Below, piece after piece: positions 43,606 to 53,661 of a stretch of 64,000 bases of DNA. The notes beneath the pieces were generated by a model. The model had not been told where the DNA came from and did not search any database. It worked only from the letters and a program-made list of their open reading frames with translations. The translations under genes were made by a program, and so were the position numbers. How positions within the stretch are numbered: position 1 is the first letter of the stretch; each line of letters opens with the position of its first letter. The DNA is from Corinectria fuckeliana (lineage: Eukaryota > Ascomycota > Sordariomycetes > Hypocreales > Nectriaceae): contig WPDH01000076.1 in the NCBI GenBank assembly GCA_019137255.1, positions 124,001 through 188,000 of the forward strand, given 5' to 3'.

Positions 43606-46060
43606 TTAGTCGGTAATTCTCCAGCCGTCGAACCACTTCATGTAAGCATACTGCTGGTGGTTGCCGGTCATGCCCCAGCAGATGGGGAGGAAGAAGATGT
43701 ACAAGCCGATGATGACAGTGTACAGAATGCTGTATACGACAGCCTGGAATGCCTTGTTGCGATTACGCATGAACCAGTCGATCAGGAAACCAAAGGTGAG
43801 AACGGCAAAGTACAGAGCCGGGTAGTAGTGGTGCACGTAGGTGACACGCGCCATGATGACAAAGGGAAGGTAGTGGAGGAACCATCCGGCAATGGGGTAC
43901 AAAGCAGCGTAGTGGATCTGGTCAATCTCATTCTCGTTGAGATCCTGGAAACCGCGCTGCCATCGAAGGATGTACCAGACAACGACGAGGCCGACAACGC
44001 CGAGCGAGGCGGTAGAGCCCCAGTAGACGAGAGGGTTGCCGAGGAGGAAGTACTTGACGATATCGTCGCCCCAACCACACATGCGGAGACCGACATTCAG
44101 GATAGGCCACTGCCACCACTGGGAAGAAAGATCATCCTGCTTATCGGGGTCGGGAACCAGAGCGTTGTTGGAGGTCATCATGGCAACGTTGAGATGGACA
44201 AAGTCGTGGAAGAAGGGGGACTTGTAGGCGCCAGCCTCGGCGGAGGGGACTAAATCGTATCAGTTCATGTCAAAGACGTACTTTGGGGAGCTCAACATAC
44301 GCTTATCGTTCACGTGGGCCTCGACGTTCCAGTGAGTATAGGCGTCGCGAGGGTTGTTGTCCTTGGTGCAGGTAACCTCGATCTGCTTGAAGCCCCACTG
44401 AGGAAGATTCACATTACCCGCTCGGAGGTAGCAGCCTAGGATCTCGTTCTTGAGACGGAATGCCGTAGTGAGGGTGCGGAGCTTGCTGTGGTCACGAGAG
44501 CCTGCATCACGGACAACCTCGACCTTCCAGTGATCCTTGGCATCGCCAACAGTAAGGTTACCATAGCAAGAGACTTCCTTATGACCACGGCTGATGGGGG
44601 CGGCGATATCGTGAGTGTGTAGGTTGCGGCCGGTTTGAGCGTGGAGCAGACGGATGGTGGAGCCATGACCGATGTACCGAAGCTCCTCGTCCTCGGGAGA
44701 GTAGGGGGTGTCCTGGCGGTTGGGGTAGAAGAACCAGTCGTTGTTGGTGTCCTTGTGGTGATAGCAGGTAATCTGTTGCTGCTTCGAGCCCTCGGGGTAG
44801 GTTTGAACGTGGGAGTGAAGCAGTCCGCCGCCGTATCCCATGTTCTTGATAGTCGCGCGAGAACCGTAAACAATTTCCAAGGGACTGTCCTTTCCCACAT
44901 TGGTCCCCTTTAGGTTGGCCTGGAATAGAGAGCTCATCTGAGCATCGCCCGGGCCACTCCTGTCGAGGATAGCAAAGTGTAGGGCAAAAGAGAGTAGGTA
45001 GATGAGGAAGGGGATGATGATAAGGCCGATGACTCGGGTGACGACGTGGGCACCTAGAGTAGTCTATCATCTGTTAGCTGCTTGCGAGGTGAGCCGCATG
45101 GGAATGGACGACTTACAACAGGCATCCTAGTGTCACCAAACTTGTTCCAGAGATCCTCAATGGTGTACAGACCAACCATGGCAGTCACGAAGAGGCCAAC
45201 AAGCTTGACACTGCAGACACATCCAATACTTAGACCAGTCATGAAGAGCCAGAAGAACCACTCAGGCTCGAAGCTGCTATGGCGTTGGTTGTGAAACTTG
45301 GCCCAGCAGAAGACGGTGGCGACAGTGCCGCACAGGAGCATGGAATCGAGGAGGATAAAGCGGCTGATGGTGGTATACGAGTTTTCGCAGAGAATCATAA
45401 GAGTGACGAGCCAGACGGCGGGGCGACGCAGCTTGAGCTCGCGCGCAGTGAAGTAGGCCAATGGGATGCAGGCGATGCCGAAGGCAGCATTGAAGGCACG
45501 CATAAAGGTATAGTCGACATCTTCGGGGTATTTCTCGCCAGACTTGAACTCGAACGATCCGTTGTAACCAGCGAGGACTCCGGAGAGACCAACGAGCATC
45601 TTGCCGAGGGGAGGGTGAACGTCGAAGTAGTATTCATGCTTGATGTAGTAGCTTCCGAATTTGCCAAAGCTGCGCAACACGTGTTAATGATGTTCCTTGG
45701 GAAATAGGGATGAGGGGGAGGGAGAACGCACTGGGCTTCATCCCAGGTGACGATGTTGCTAATGCCGATCTTGTATAGTCGGGTGAAGATGGCCAGAGCT
45801 GTGAAGATCAGAGGGGCAATAACCACCTCCCACTCGTCGAGGACATCGAGGAAGGACTTCTCCTAGAGACTCAGTCAGCAAATGGGATAGTCAATGCCTA
45901 ACGCTGCAAAACGTCGCACCTTCTTGACGAGCTTCTTGTTATCCTCGGGCTGAACGGGCTGAGGCTGCGCGGCAACTTGCGACCCAGCGACAGGACGCTT
46001 CCTGAGACCATCGCCTACGTCCGCGCCAGAGGCGACGGCAGCGGCCTTATCGGCAGCCAT
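43606..46060 (-). CDS. pmt2: Dolichyl-phosphate-mannose protein O-mannosyltransferase, PMT2 type
   Basis: Five exons: 46060-45920, 45862-45732, 45669-45117, 45063-44301 and 44249-43606, giving 743 residues. It transfers mannose from dolichyl phosphate mannose to Ser/Thr of secretory proteins in the ER. The hydrophilic N terminus is followed by a membrane segment, then WDEAHFGKFGSYY, the loop-1 Asp-Glu catalytic motif, and HPPLGKMLVG. The central ER loop has three MIR repeats (for example YGGGLLHSHVQTYP, HGSTIRLLHAQTG and AFRLKNEILGCYLRAG). C-terminal membrane helices follow (ARVTYVHHYYPALYFA). The MIR wording (GSKQQQITCYHHKDTNNDW) is closest to PMT2. Each fragment alone looks like a separate short gene; only splicing gives the full enzyme. 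Length is normal. Confidence 0.93.
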
Positions 46061-47160
46061 TTTTGATCAATCGGAGGAATGTAGGGAGATGTAGGAGACG
46101 ACGCGACGAGGATGGGAGCACCACAGGTGAAAGGGGCTCGGCCAGGGCGGCAACAAGGGGCCGGAGACGAGAGAAAAAGACCGGACGAGCTGCCAGACTC
46201 AGGAGGCGAAAGGGGCGACAGCAGGTGGGCGGGCTGTCGTCAATGCGTGTATCAAGGCGGAAAAGCCAAGACCTAAATCGAAGTCGCAGGTTGAAAGAAG
46301 AAGAATGAGAGGAAGAAGAAAGACCCGAGACCGAGACCAGAGTGGTCGAGAAAGAATTGGCGTCGTGGTGGTTCCAAGAATTACGAATTTACGACACGAA
46401 CACGCACCGTGCCCTGAAATGCCACATATGCTTCACTGGGCCGTCGGTGCACTAACAGTCTTGACACTCCACTGGGCTGTCTAGCAGTAAGAATGGGCCA
46501 AGGCCTCCCTCGTCCCCCGTTCCGTAGGCCGCAAAAGACCACGCGTAGCGTCTAATCGATAGGTTCTGAGCCAGTCGAAACAATCGAAACCCTCCGCCCG
46601 CCGTCAGCTCGACGTTCAGCCTACAGGGCTTCCTGAGGTGGGAGGCACTAGCCGTATCTCCACTAAACATCAGTGGATCTCCCAGCCCTTGAGCGCCGTA
46701 AGCCTCCTTTAACACCCCCCTAACTGCCTACACAGCCTTGAAGGTTCAGCGCAACCCCTGTCTCCCAGACACCCACGCTCCAGATCGCCCTTCCCGCCTC
46801 GGAACCACGGTGGTACCACCCGACTGGGATGGCATTGAACATCCTGGCCTAGCTATGGTATACAAACATCAGCTCGAGCTTGAGATATTTTCCCTGATCT
46901 AGCCTATGCATTTCCCCCAAGGTTTCCCTTTGTTTAGAAAAACGTAGGATTAGGTAGGAAGTAGAGTATTCAACTAAAGCGAGTATTGCAATTTCTTAGC
47001 CCGAGATAATCATAGATCCATCCAAGGCAACCCATGTCTGCCCGGCCAGAAACACCTGCCGCTACATGTAATCCTCATGTTTCAACCTTCAACCTGTGGG
47101 GGCATATTCGTCGTAAGTTCCCTTCAATCCCGTAAAGAATCTTAACTATCGCGGCGAGCC
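46061..47160. other. 1.1-kb upstream region of PMT gene
   Basis: Purine-rich leader (46080-46350, many GAGGA and GACGA runs) then unremarkable DNA. No gene seen. Confidence 0.4.
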
Positions 47161-47525
47161 TCAGCACTCCATGATGGTGACGGCGCCGTCTTCGGGGCCA
47201 AATACGGCCGTCTCATTTCCAACTGCAATAAGAGCGTGACCTTGTACTACTTGCATGTATTCTAGGAGGTGTGACTATTTGCAAATAGAAAACTGTTCGC
47301 AAATAATACAGTAGGTTTACCAGTCTTGTCCTCATGCCAGTGAAGACCATTGGTTGGTTGCTGTCTTTCCAATGCGAAAGACGACGGTAGAGGTCGAGTT
47401 GTTCGCTCGGCGGTCGGCAAATTCGACGCCCCGCTCTCCGAGGAATAGCGACGACTCATTTCGAGTAACCGATCGTGGCATGATGGGTATATGTACCCCT
47501 TTCGATCATATTGACGGCGAGCCAT
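47161..47525 (-). CDS. Truncated cupin-fold protein (cupin motif 1 only)
   Basis: Exons 47525-47321 and 47261-47161 give 101 residues. The 59-nt intron starts GTAAAC and ends CTCCTAG. The junction produces HWHEDKTEYMQVVQG, an exact fit to cupin motif 1 (HxH, four residues, Glu, six residues, Gly), the metal-binding half of the fold. The protein then ends 28 residues later (MEC-stop), before cupin motif 2 (PxG..H) would appear. It is thus either a 3'-truncated remnant or a gene whose last exon I cannot find. Downstream in-frame fragments are not clearly coding. The start codon is uncertain; the second ATG (MSRRYSSESG) is also possible. Neighbours give no pathway. Confidence 0.45.
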
Positions 47526-48855
47526 GATCTTATGACGGTTGTATTCGTAGAACTATCTGAATAAGTAGTTACCTGTAAGCAGTAGAAGTCACCGACATTG
47601 GCCCGACTCCGAGGACTCGGCCACACGTTGTGCTCAAATGACCACGAAATCTTGCGTACGTTGAAAAAGGAAAACTGATGAATAGAGTGGACAATTGATT
47701 ACGGTAGCCGAGACCCCGAAAGCCGATGCACTGTATCTTGTCTCCAAATCACCGATAATGACCCACTTTGCGTGTTTCGTACCCGTGCTTCGTACTCGTT
47801 GGATGTTTTGATTGAGGAATTAGATGATGATGCTCTTCTCAAAAAGAAGAGTCGTGCTACTTGGGCTCTATATCACTCACATGCCTGCACAACGTTCGCT
47901 TCTTGTTTCTCACCTTCCTTTTTTGATGATGCTATTGTTATTGATAATGGGAGAGACTATTAGACTGTCAGGGCATTAGGACTTAAAGGGCACCAGGGAA
48001 CTGAGAAATTGGGGCATTAGGGCTTCTACTCCAAAGTGCGAATACTCATGACATGGTAGAGGAAAATGGGCTTACAGTCCGAAAAGCATGACTTTTACAG
48101 TTTACTTGTGTGCCATCTGTATCCTTACGGACGTTCATCACTCCTTTGTGTATGCCCGTTTTTGCTAGAGGGTTTCTAGATACACTGAATTAACGAAGTG
48201 CCTCCATAGCTCCTTTGATAATGACTTTATTAGTTACATGAACCATGGTCATCTTGATACCTCAGCGGAATTGCAACAGTACACAACACAGCCACACGTG
48301 GCACTGGTGCCATCAGCACATCAGCCACGCCGAGATCGTGATGACCCTTGTTATTTGGTCTGTCATCGGGTTCTTCTACACCCGTAAACCCGCAGAAGCG
48401 TAGCGTTGCAGCTGGCTGCTGAACCCAGCGAGTCCAGTACAGTGGCAGCGGGATGTTAAGGCCCGCTAGGATCCGAGTCGCCCCACGCCTTCTTCCAATA
48501 TGGGTTTCCAGCAGTCAAGCGCCATCAATCACATGCTGAAAGGAGCCGGCTCCGGCTCCGGCTCCACCCCACTACGGAAACTATACCTCACTGTTGCTGG
48601 CTGCAGCGACTTATGTCATCCGTCCGTTCTCGTGGCCTCGGCGACTCAAAGACACTCCAGACTCTTGTCAGCCCGCCCTCGTGCTCTCGTGAGGCGTCAG
48701 TTTAGTTTTTGTCAATCCCCTCCTTTTCCTCTGCTCCTCAATTGCCGCCCTTCCCACCATCTCGCCTTATCTGTATCTCGGAGATTCCCCAGCTCTGTCT
48801 TGTGAGACGCTCCTGTGTCGCTCACCCCTCTGCCCTCGCCACCTTTAGGACGCCA
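47526..48855. other. Gene-poor stretch with TE-like scrap
   Basis: No intact gene. An acidic 63-codon frame at 47772-47963 without ATG (LDVLIEELDDDALLKKKSR core) lies just before a repeat scrap at 47968-48092. A GGCTCC tandem occurs near 48545-48568. The last 150 bp are the leader of the CHY/RING gene. Confidence 0.4.
47968..48092 (-). repeat. Degenerate dispersed repeat, copy B (possible LTR remnant)
   Basis: The reverse complement shares ordered blocks with 16022-16145 (trinucleotide-interrupted AGTCATGCTTTTC, CTGTAAGCCCA and CCTAATGCCCTGA). On the plus strand it begins TGTCAGGGCATTAGGAC and repeats GGGCATTAGGG. TG at the edge and dispersed copies suggest an LTR fragment; no internal retroelement genes are present. 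Confidence 0.45.
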
Positions 48856-48981
48856 ATGCCATCTCTTGTTTCCGACTTCCTCATCAATCCCGTCTTGCGC
48901 CAGGCTCGCCGATTCTCCGAAATCTCCCGCTCCACGTTCGCTGGCGATGGAGATAAGCCCTCCGAGCACACAAACGCAGTG

Positions 48982-49019
48982 AGCAACTCCGGCCACATCG
49001 AGCAACTCCGGCCACATCG
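48982..49019. repeat. Perfect 19-bp tandem duplication causing frameshift
   Basis: AGCAACTCCGGCCACATCG occupies 48982-49000 and again 49001-49019. The length is not a multiple of three. Before it, the frame from an ATG at 48856 is coding-like; after it, the same phase is lost and the CHY/RING frame runs one base shifted. Confidence 0.95.
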
Positions 49020-49126
49020 AGAGCCCCCTCTCCCAATCCAGGACCCCAGTCGACTCCCCCCTCACTCGAATCATCAGCGTCTCGCCCCAGGGGGCCATAG
49101 TCGAAGGGCCCGAAGCGAGTGCCGCC

Positions 49127-50789
49127 ATGGCTGAGACAACGCCTCCTCGCGATCATATCAGTATTTCTATGAGCCCGCGCAACCCGCGCAGGATCCCCGA
49201 GGACGATGGCATGCAGGAGTTGAGGGCCAGGATCCATAGCATCAACGCACGTGATATCTCCTCAGTGGAGAAGGCGAGGTTGATACACGAGACTCTCTTG
49301 GAGGGATACCGTGCCTCGAGGACTGTCTTACATGTCACCAAGGCCCCCGAAAGCGACGAGCCCCTAGAGTCAATGCTGGCCCAATCGCCATCCTCGCAGC
49401 CGCTGAAGTTCTGGCAAAGTCAGCCGGGAGACGCTACAAGCGCGGACAGGTTCGTCCTAAGCAACGAGGACATCAAGCCCACGTTCGTTCCGGTGAAGCA
49501 ACCGAAGAACCACGGGAGTGAAACGCCCATGGCGCCCCTCGAGGTGGTATCAGAAACGGAACAGCCTCTTGGGTGTCAGCACTATGAGCGGAACGTTAAG
49601 CTTCAGTGTTTCACGTGTAAGAAGTGGTACACCTGTCGCTTCTGCCACGATGCGAACGAAGACCATAATCTTGTTCGCAGAGAGACAAAAAACATGCTCT
49701 GCATGATCTGCGCCACTCCCCAGAAAGCTTCTCACGCATGCATTAACTGTGGCGAAATAGCGGCCCACTACTACTGTAACATTTGCAAGCTCTGGGAGAA
49801 CCGCCAGAACAGATCCATCTATCACTGCAACGACTGTGGCATATGCAGACGAGGCATGGGTCTTGGCAAAGACTTCTTCCACTGCAAGGTGAGACGTGTG
49901 GATCATATTTGACGATAAAATCAGATCGCTAACTGGGATGTAGACCTGTCGTGCCTGTATTTCGACTTCGATTGAAAGCTCTCACAAGTGTATCGAGCGA
50001 TCAACAGACTGCGATTGCCCCATCTGTGGAGAGTATATGTTCACGTCACCTCGGCCTGTCGTGTTCATGCCCTGCGGCCATAGCATCCACAAGAGGTGTT
50101 ATGACCAGCACATGAAGGTCTCTTACAAGTGTCCAATCTGCAACAAAAGCCTTACGAACATGGAAAGCCAGTTCCGAAACCTAGATGCAGCCATTCAAAG
50201 TCAGCCAATGCCTCCGGAGTTTCGTGATACGACAGCCGTCATTTTGTGTAACGACTGCTCGGGGAAAAGCACGGTTCGGTACCACTGGTTGGGCCTGAAA
50301 TGCTCCATATGTCGATCCTATAATACCGTGGAAATAAACATCAACGGGGGCGATCGTGGACAGGCACAGCCATCCATGACGTCTATGACGGAGGATGGGG
50401 AGCCGTTAATCGAAATGCGAGAGCAACAAGCGAGTGAAGCGCCTGCTGAGGCTTCCTCCGTATCAGGAAACAGGCTCGCCCCCATTGCGATAAACAGGCG
50501 AAGACACTCTTCTCACGGAGTCGAGGCCCAATACCGCGCCCCGGATAGGGTAGCGCGGTCCGTTTCTCCTCCCAATATGGGGTTTGGCTCCATCATGGCC
50601 CATTTCCCACCGGATGGTGAGTCAGACAATGACATTTTAAGACTTTGGAGGGGCCACGACGAAAACTCCGACGCATCAAGCAGCAACGACGATAGTGAAT
50701 CAGACGACGGCACTGATAGTCCCTCAGAGGACGACGAGGACGAAGATGATGATGACGAGAACGATATTGTGCTTATTGGGCATCGATGA
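49127..50789 (+). CDS. CHY zinc-finger / RING E3 ubiquitin ligase (Pirh2/RCHY1-like)
   Basis: Exons 49127-49888 and 49944-50789 give 535 residues. The CHY finger begins near residue 150 (GCQHYERNVKLQCFTCKKWYTCRFCHD), followed by the CTCHY finger (CDCGICR-type HCNDCGICRRGMG...FHCKTCRACIS). A RING-H2 follows (CPICGEYMFTSPRPVVFMPCGHSIHKRCYDQHM in outline, then CPICNK), then a zinc ribbon (CNDC...CSIC). The tail is Ser-rich and strongly acidic. It should act as an E3 ligase of the Pirh2 class. The ATG at 49127 is the first in frame today. A longer ancestral start at 48856 (MPSLVSDFLI) is cut off by the 19-bp duplication. The upstream codons in the CHY frame also look coding (SPLTRIISVSPQGAI). An assembly error could mimic this. 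Confidence 0.85.
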
Positions 50790-51216
50790 GCAATACGGGC
50801 TTATCGATTTACTCGTGATTACTAGGACACGGGAGCACAGTATGTCGTACTTTTTTTTTGGGAAGGGCTCATTCTGCACGGTGTTTGAAGGGTCTCACAT
50901 ATAACGGGGTTATCGGTTCCAGGCTGCTCATCTCTAACTACATGGGCCACGATGATTTCTGGCGTCTTATACTTAAGGCTAACGGCGTAGCTCCTTGTGC
51001 AACGGCCAATTCCTTGCGTTATAGGGAAATGGAGTCTATGGTGTAAGGGACCCTTTTCTCAATTGGATATTCGAAAACGGCAAAAAGGTGATGGAATTTT
51101 ATCCAGCAAAGGCATGGTATATAAATGCGATACTCCTCTTAACTCCATGTTCCCGTAGTCAGCGCACTTTATCAGTTCCAACATTGATCATTATCCTGGC
51201 AGCATCCTAGCTGGCA
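50790..51216. terminator. Convergent 3' interval
   Basis: 427 bp between the stop of the CHY/RING gene and the stop of the MZT1 gene on the opposite strand. It has a T9 run near 50850. No gene seen. Confidence 0.4.
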
Positions 51217-51607
51217 TCACCGCCGTCTCGCAGCAGCGGCGGCATTGTGATCCACCTCTTGAGCCTCCTGCCTCAGTTCCTTGATGACTTGCTGCCAGCC
51301 GCGAAGGAGAACAAGTTAGCCAAGGCCGTCGACCTCTTCAAGAAAAGACAGATAAGAGCACTGAACGGCGGGCGTCCAGGAGGAAACTTACCGCCAGTGC
51401 TTCAGGGTTGACACCGCGCTCAATCATGGAGATGCAGATGGACAAGGTGCGGCGGTCGAGCTGGCAGTTCTAGATGGACTATGTTAGCGCGTTGTCGGCA
51501 CGTGTGCGCGACGACCGCATGAGGGATGAACAGACGAGGATGGTGGAGATCTCATGAAGGATGTCCACTGCCTGTTGCGCGGCGGCGTGTTTGTCGGGCT
51601 CGGGCAT
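51217..51607 (-). CDS. mzt1: MZT1/MOZART1, gamma-tubulin complex recruitment factor
   Basis: Three tiny exons, 51607-51536, 51469-51392 and 51291-51217, all in phase 0, give 74 residues. Each exon is too short to stand out alone. The protein starts MPEPDKHAAAQQAVDILHE and continues through STILNCQLDRRTLSICISM and IERGVNPEALAQVIKEL, the three-helix MOZART1 signature, then ends in a Lys/Arg/Ala tail. MZT1 binds the N termini of GCP proteins and is needed to recruit and activate gamma-tubulin ring complexes at spindle pole bodies. Introns end CATCTAG and TGGCAG, and the second has a GGCTAACTT branch motif. Length matches the family. It lies next to the SPC25 gene on the same strand, 740 bp apart. 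Confidence 0.92.
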
Positions 51608-52347
51608 GGCGGCGTGCGGTGCGGTGCGGTTATACGGATTGTGTGGAGGTGAAGGTCAAGGTGAAGGTGGATAGCTGATCAGGGAAGTGGAGGTGGGGTT
51701 GCTTGGTGGTTGGTGGGGGAGACGTGGTTGGTACTTCGTAGACGCGTTGATTGACCAGTAAATGAGCCACCCCAGGTGTAACGAAGAACTGTTGACAATT
51801 TACTCCAACATCGCGCAAGTTGCGTAAAAAATGCTTCCCACTTCTTTTATTTCCTTGATACCCATCGTTACGGAGGACTGGTTCTCGCTGATTTGATATT
51901 AATGTAAAACAGGAATGATCGGGTTATGTACTATCAGAGGCCAACTCATGTACGCTGTCTCTCTTGACCACGACACGGCAGTCCCATCCGTCACTCCGGC
52001 CACAAGGAAAACGGCCATCGAGTCTTGCCGGGCTAGCGTTTGCAGGGGGCTCATCATGGCATGATGGATGCAAATCAAGAACTAGCAGTATTCTTGAATC
52101 AGTTCCGTGAAGAGGCCATGCCTCATTACACTGATCAATTTGCAATGACTCTCGCACTTCTCAGCAGCTTGTTTCCCATTTGCAAGCTTTCACGGATCTT
52201 TGCCAGAGCCTTCAAGCAGGAGGGTGAGCAAAATTAAGCAATCAAGGAACATATTAGTGAGGTGTAATAGCTCGTCGGGACAACCTAGGAATATTTGACG
52301 TAACATGTTATCAACATAGGATCGTTAAAGCTACACAACTCCCGCAC
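51608..52347. other. 740-bp intergenic, nothing seen
   Basis: MZT1 promoter and SPC25 3' flank. The short frames here are not supported. Confidence 0.4.
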
Positions 52348-53179
52348 TTAGGACTTCATTGCCTCCACAAACAGCTCCCTCATTCCCTTGAGGAGCACCA
52401 CCAGCTCTCTCGACTCATTCACCCGATCCAAAACCCGCTCCACCTTCTCTCTCTCCAGCTTCGGACGGCAGTGCTTAACATCGTAGTCCCGCGAGCTAGT
52501 GACGAGTTCGAACCACGCCTCGCGCTCCCAGTCCTTTTCATCGATATGTGTGTAAACAAACTTGAGTCGGTCGTCGTGGCCTGCGCCCTCGATCTTCAGG
52601 CACAGGTTGGTGATCCAGAAATCCAGCTCCGGTACGTTGAACCGCGATTGCGCCTCTTGTTGCTGGGCATGCGATCGCTGTGATGCCAGTCGCGCGTCGA
52701 TCTCGGCCTGGGTCTGTTTGATTTGCGCCTTGAGGGCGTCGCGCGTGGCAAGGTGATTATCGCGCTGTGTGGCAAACGAGTTGATGGCGGCTTCCATCTC
52801 TCGTGTCTCGGCCTCCTCCTTCTCAACGGTCTGTTGGTGTGTGGATGTCTTGACTTGGATAATCTCAATATCCCTCTTCTTCATGCGTTGATCCTCTGGA
52901 GAACAATCGTCAGCTTGCTGTCGTATTACAACCATCCCAGTGTCACAAACCTTGAAGCTCTGCAACGTTCATGCGGAACTGATTGCGCTCTTCCAAGACG
53001 CGCTTGCGGCCATGCTCGATGAATGCGTCGAACTTGGCGGTAAACCTAGCCATTCGGTCGCGCAGGTCGTCGAAGCCAAAGTTGATGTTGGGCAAGGTGT
53101 CTGCCACGGACGGGCCACTAGGCGCCATGGTCTGGCGGCTAAGGCTTGCTGAAAGCGAGGGTTCGAAAGCGGTCGCCAT
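52348..53179 (-). CDS. spc25: SPC25, Ndc80 kinetochore complex subunit
   Basis: Exons 53179-52951 and 52895-52348 give 258 residues. The splice joins NVAELQ to EDQRMKKRDIEI. Residues 60-165 are a long heptad-rich coiled coil (RVLEERNQFRMNVAELQ through QQTVEKEEAETREMEAAI to IDARLASQ). The C-terminal globular RWD-like domain begins near FNVPELDFWITNLCLKIEG and includes LKFVYTHIDEKDWEREAWFEL, typical of fungal Spc25. It pairs with Spc24 and links Ndc80-Nuf2 to the inner kinetochore (Mis12/CENP-T). The length is normal. The start at 53179 (MATAFEPSL) is the first in-frame ATG. A Pro/Ser-rich N terminus of about 30 residues precedes the coil. Confidence 0.92.
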
Positions 53180-53661
53180 TTTCTTGGTGGTGGGATTGAG
53201 GGATTAAGCTGGTGCGTTGGTGGATGCGATCAACTGTAGTGCAAGTTTGCTTCGAGATGTTTTCCTGCTGAGTTGGTGGGCTGCGCTCCGTATTATTTAC
53301 ACATGACAGCACGTTGCTCGGCCGACTCGCTAGCTGTGGCGCACCACACACCTGCACCCGCCACATGCACCGCCACGTGGGGCCGCTCCGAAAGCACTTC
53401 GTCTTCAAGCATTGCCATATGCGACACGACAACTCAACCTCTTCTTAATACTTACTACCTTGTTACTCAACTCTGCAGATGGCTTGGGGTTTTTATTCAT
53501 TCCGCCGAAATCACTCAATCTAGCTAGGATGCCAGCCTACATCCGGCTCCCTTTTTTTCCTCCGTCTTGAGACCTCTTTGCTCTCTTTCCGAGCCGCCTC
53601 GCAATGAAGAAAAGACTCTTGATCAAACTTTTGTCACGTTGGAAATCATTACTCGGCCCAA
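53180..53661. promoter_or_regulatory. Divergent promoter region between spc25 and RRN6-like gene
   Basis: 482 bp shared between two divergently transcribed genes. No coding sequence seen. No obvious TATA box. Confidence 0.45.
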
